Assembly: GCA_964371615.1 (NCBI GenBank)
Contig: CAYJMS010000002.1
Span: 744,001-808,000 of the forward strand
Source: SpSt-333 sp964371615
GTDB taxonomy: Bacteria > Bacteroidota > Ignavibacteria > UBA10030 > UBA8401
Length of the DNA: 64,000 bases
Direction of reading: 5' to 3'
Shown one piece after another: positions 63,982 to 64,000 of the stretch. Made by a program: the position numbers and the translations under genes. Numbering within the stretch: the first letter of the stretch is position 1; every line of letters starts with the position of its first letter. The notes under the pieces were generated by a model. The model was given only the letters and a program-made list of their open reading frames with translations, did no database searches and had not been told where the DNA came from.

Positions 63982-64000
63982 ATCATTTAATTGAGAGTGA

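Noticed and set aside
63982..64000. 3' end of rplK
   Set aside because: rplK is expected here, but fewer than 20 bases are visible and the reading frame cannot be fixed, so no feature is given.

Overview
The window looks like one contig (with a 100-N scaffold gap at 2500-2599) from a Gram-negative member of the Fibrobacteres-Chlorobi-Bacteroidetes group, most likely Ignavibacteriota. The reasons are two secreted proteins ending in the type IX secretion sorting domain (YPNPFNP / FPNPFNP, ending in a Lys-rich tail), a TonB-dependent receptor with a carboxypeptidase-like regulatory domain, many outer-membrane-type lipoproteins, and GC content near 50%. Two promoter-like sites show an ordinary TTG-17 bp-TATATT layout and the str-operon site is nearly consensus, rather than the TAnnTTTG layout known from Bacteroidetes. 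The lineage is inferred; no 16S rRNA gene is present.

Left part (1-34 kb), accessory and housekeeping genes. 1-1.8 kb: end of a T9SS-exported protein and a secreted propeller-like protein. 1.8-3.4 kb: a gene-free repeat field (8-bp microsatellite, about 115-bp tandem repeats interrupted by the gap, several dispersed short repeats). 3.4-5.9 kb (minus): acpS and an FN3/WD40 lipoprotein. 5.9-6.0 kb: first copy of a MITE-like element. 6.2-11.6 kb (plus): four paralogous lipoproteins and a TonB receptor, apparently one surface module. 11.8-19.7 kb (minus): HAD phosphatase, aroQ, two small proteins, a CsgG/FlgT-like secreted protein behind a second MITE copy, NamZ-type exo-muramidase, a glutamate dehydrogenase with a histone-like basic tail, a small helical protein and a family 9 glycosyltransferase. 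19.9-22.5 kb (plus): MoxR-like AAA+ ATPase and VWA protein. 22.6-25.1 kb (plus): a haem-bearing porin and three small monohaem cytochromes, a plausible outer-membrane electron conduit. 25.3-28.1 kb: T9SS substrate. 28.1-30.6 kb: HTH regulator, LytS-type kinase and LytTR response regulator, preceded by three direct repeats spaced exactly 21 bp. 30.7-34.2 kb (minus): serA with a class V aminotransferase (serine synthesis) and engB.

Right part (34.2-64 kb), all on the minus strand: a nearly unbroken transcription/translation block. In transcription order: rplA, rplJ, rplL, rpoB, rpoC, rpsL, rpsG, fusA, tuf, rpsJ, rplC, rplD, rplW, rplB, rpsS, rplV, rpsC, rplP, rpmC, rpsQ, rplN, rplX, rplE, rpsN, rpsH, rplF, rplR, tRNA-Gln(TTG), rpsE, rpmD, rplO, secY, map, infA, rpmJ, rpsM, rpsK, rpsD, rpoA, rplQ. 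The rplKAJL-rpoBC, str, S10, spc and alpha operons are therefore joined head to tail. A near-consensus promoter precedes rpsL, candidate L1- and L10-type leader hairpins precede rplA and rplJ, and adk is absent from its frequent place between secY and map. A tRNA-Gln gene sits inside the spc segment.

The most interesting items are the cytochrome-porin cluster, the four-lipoprotein/TonB module, the 21-bp-period repeats beside the LytTR system, the histone-tailed glutamate dehydrogenase, the tRNA inside the ribosomal operon and the two-copy CTAG-ended MITE, one copy of which appears to supply the start of the gene it sits beside. All functions come from reading motifs and context by eye; no database search was run.
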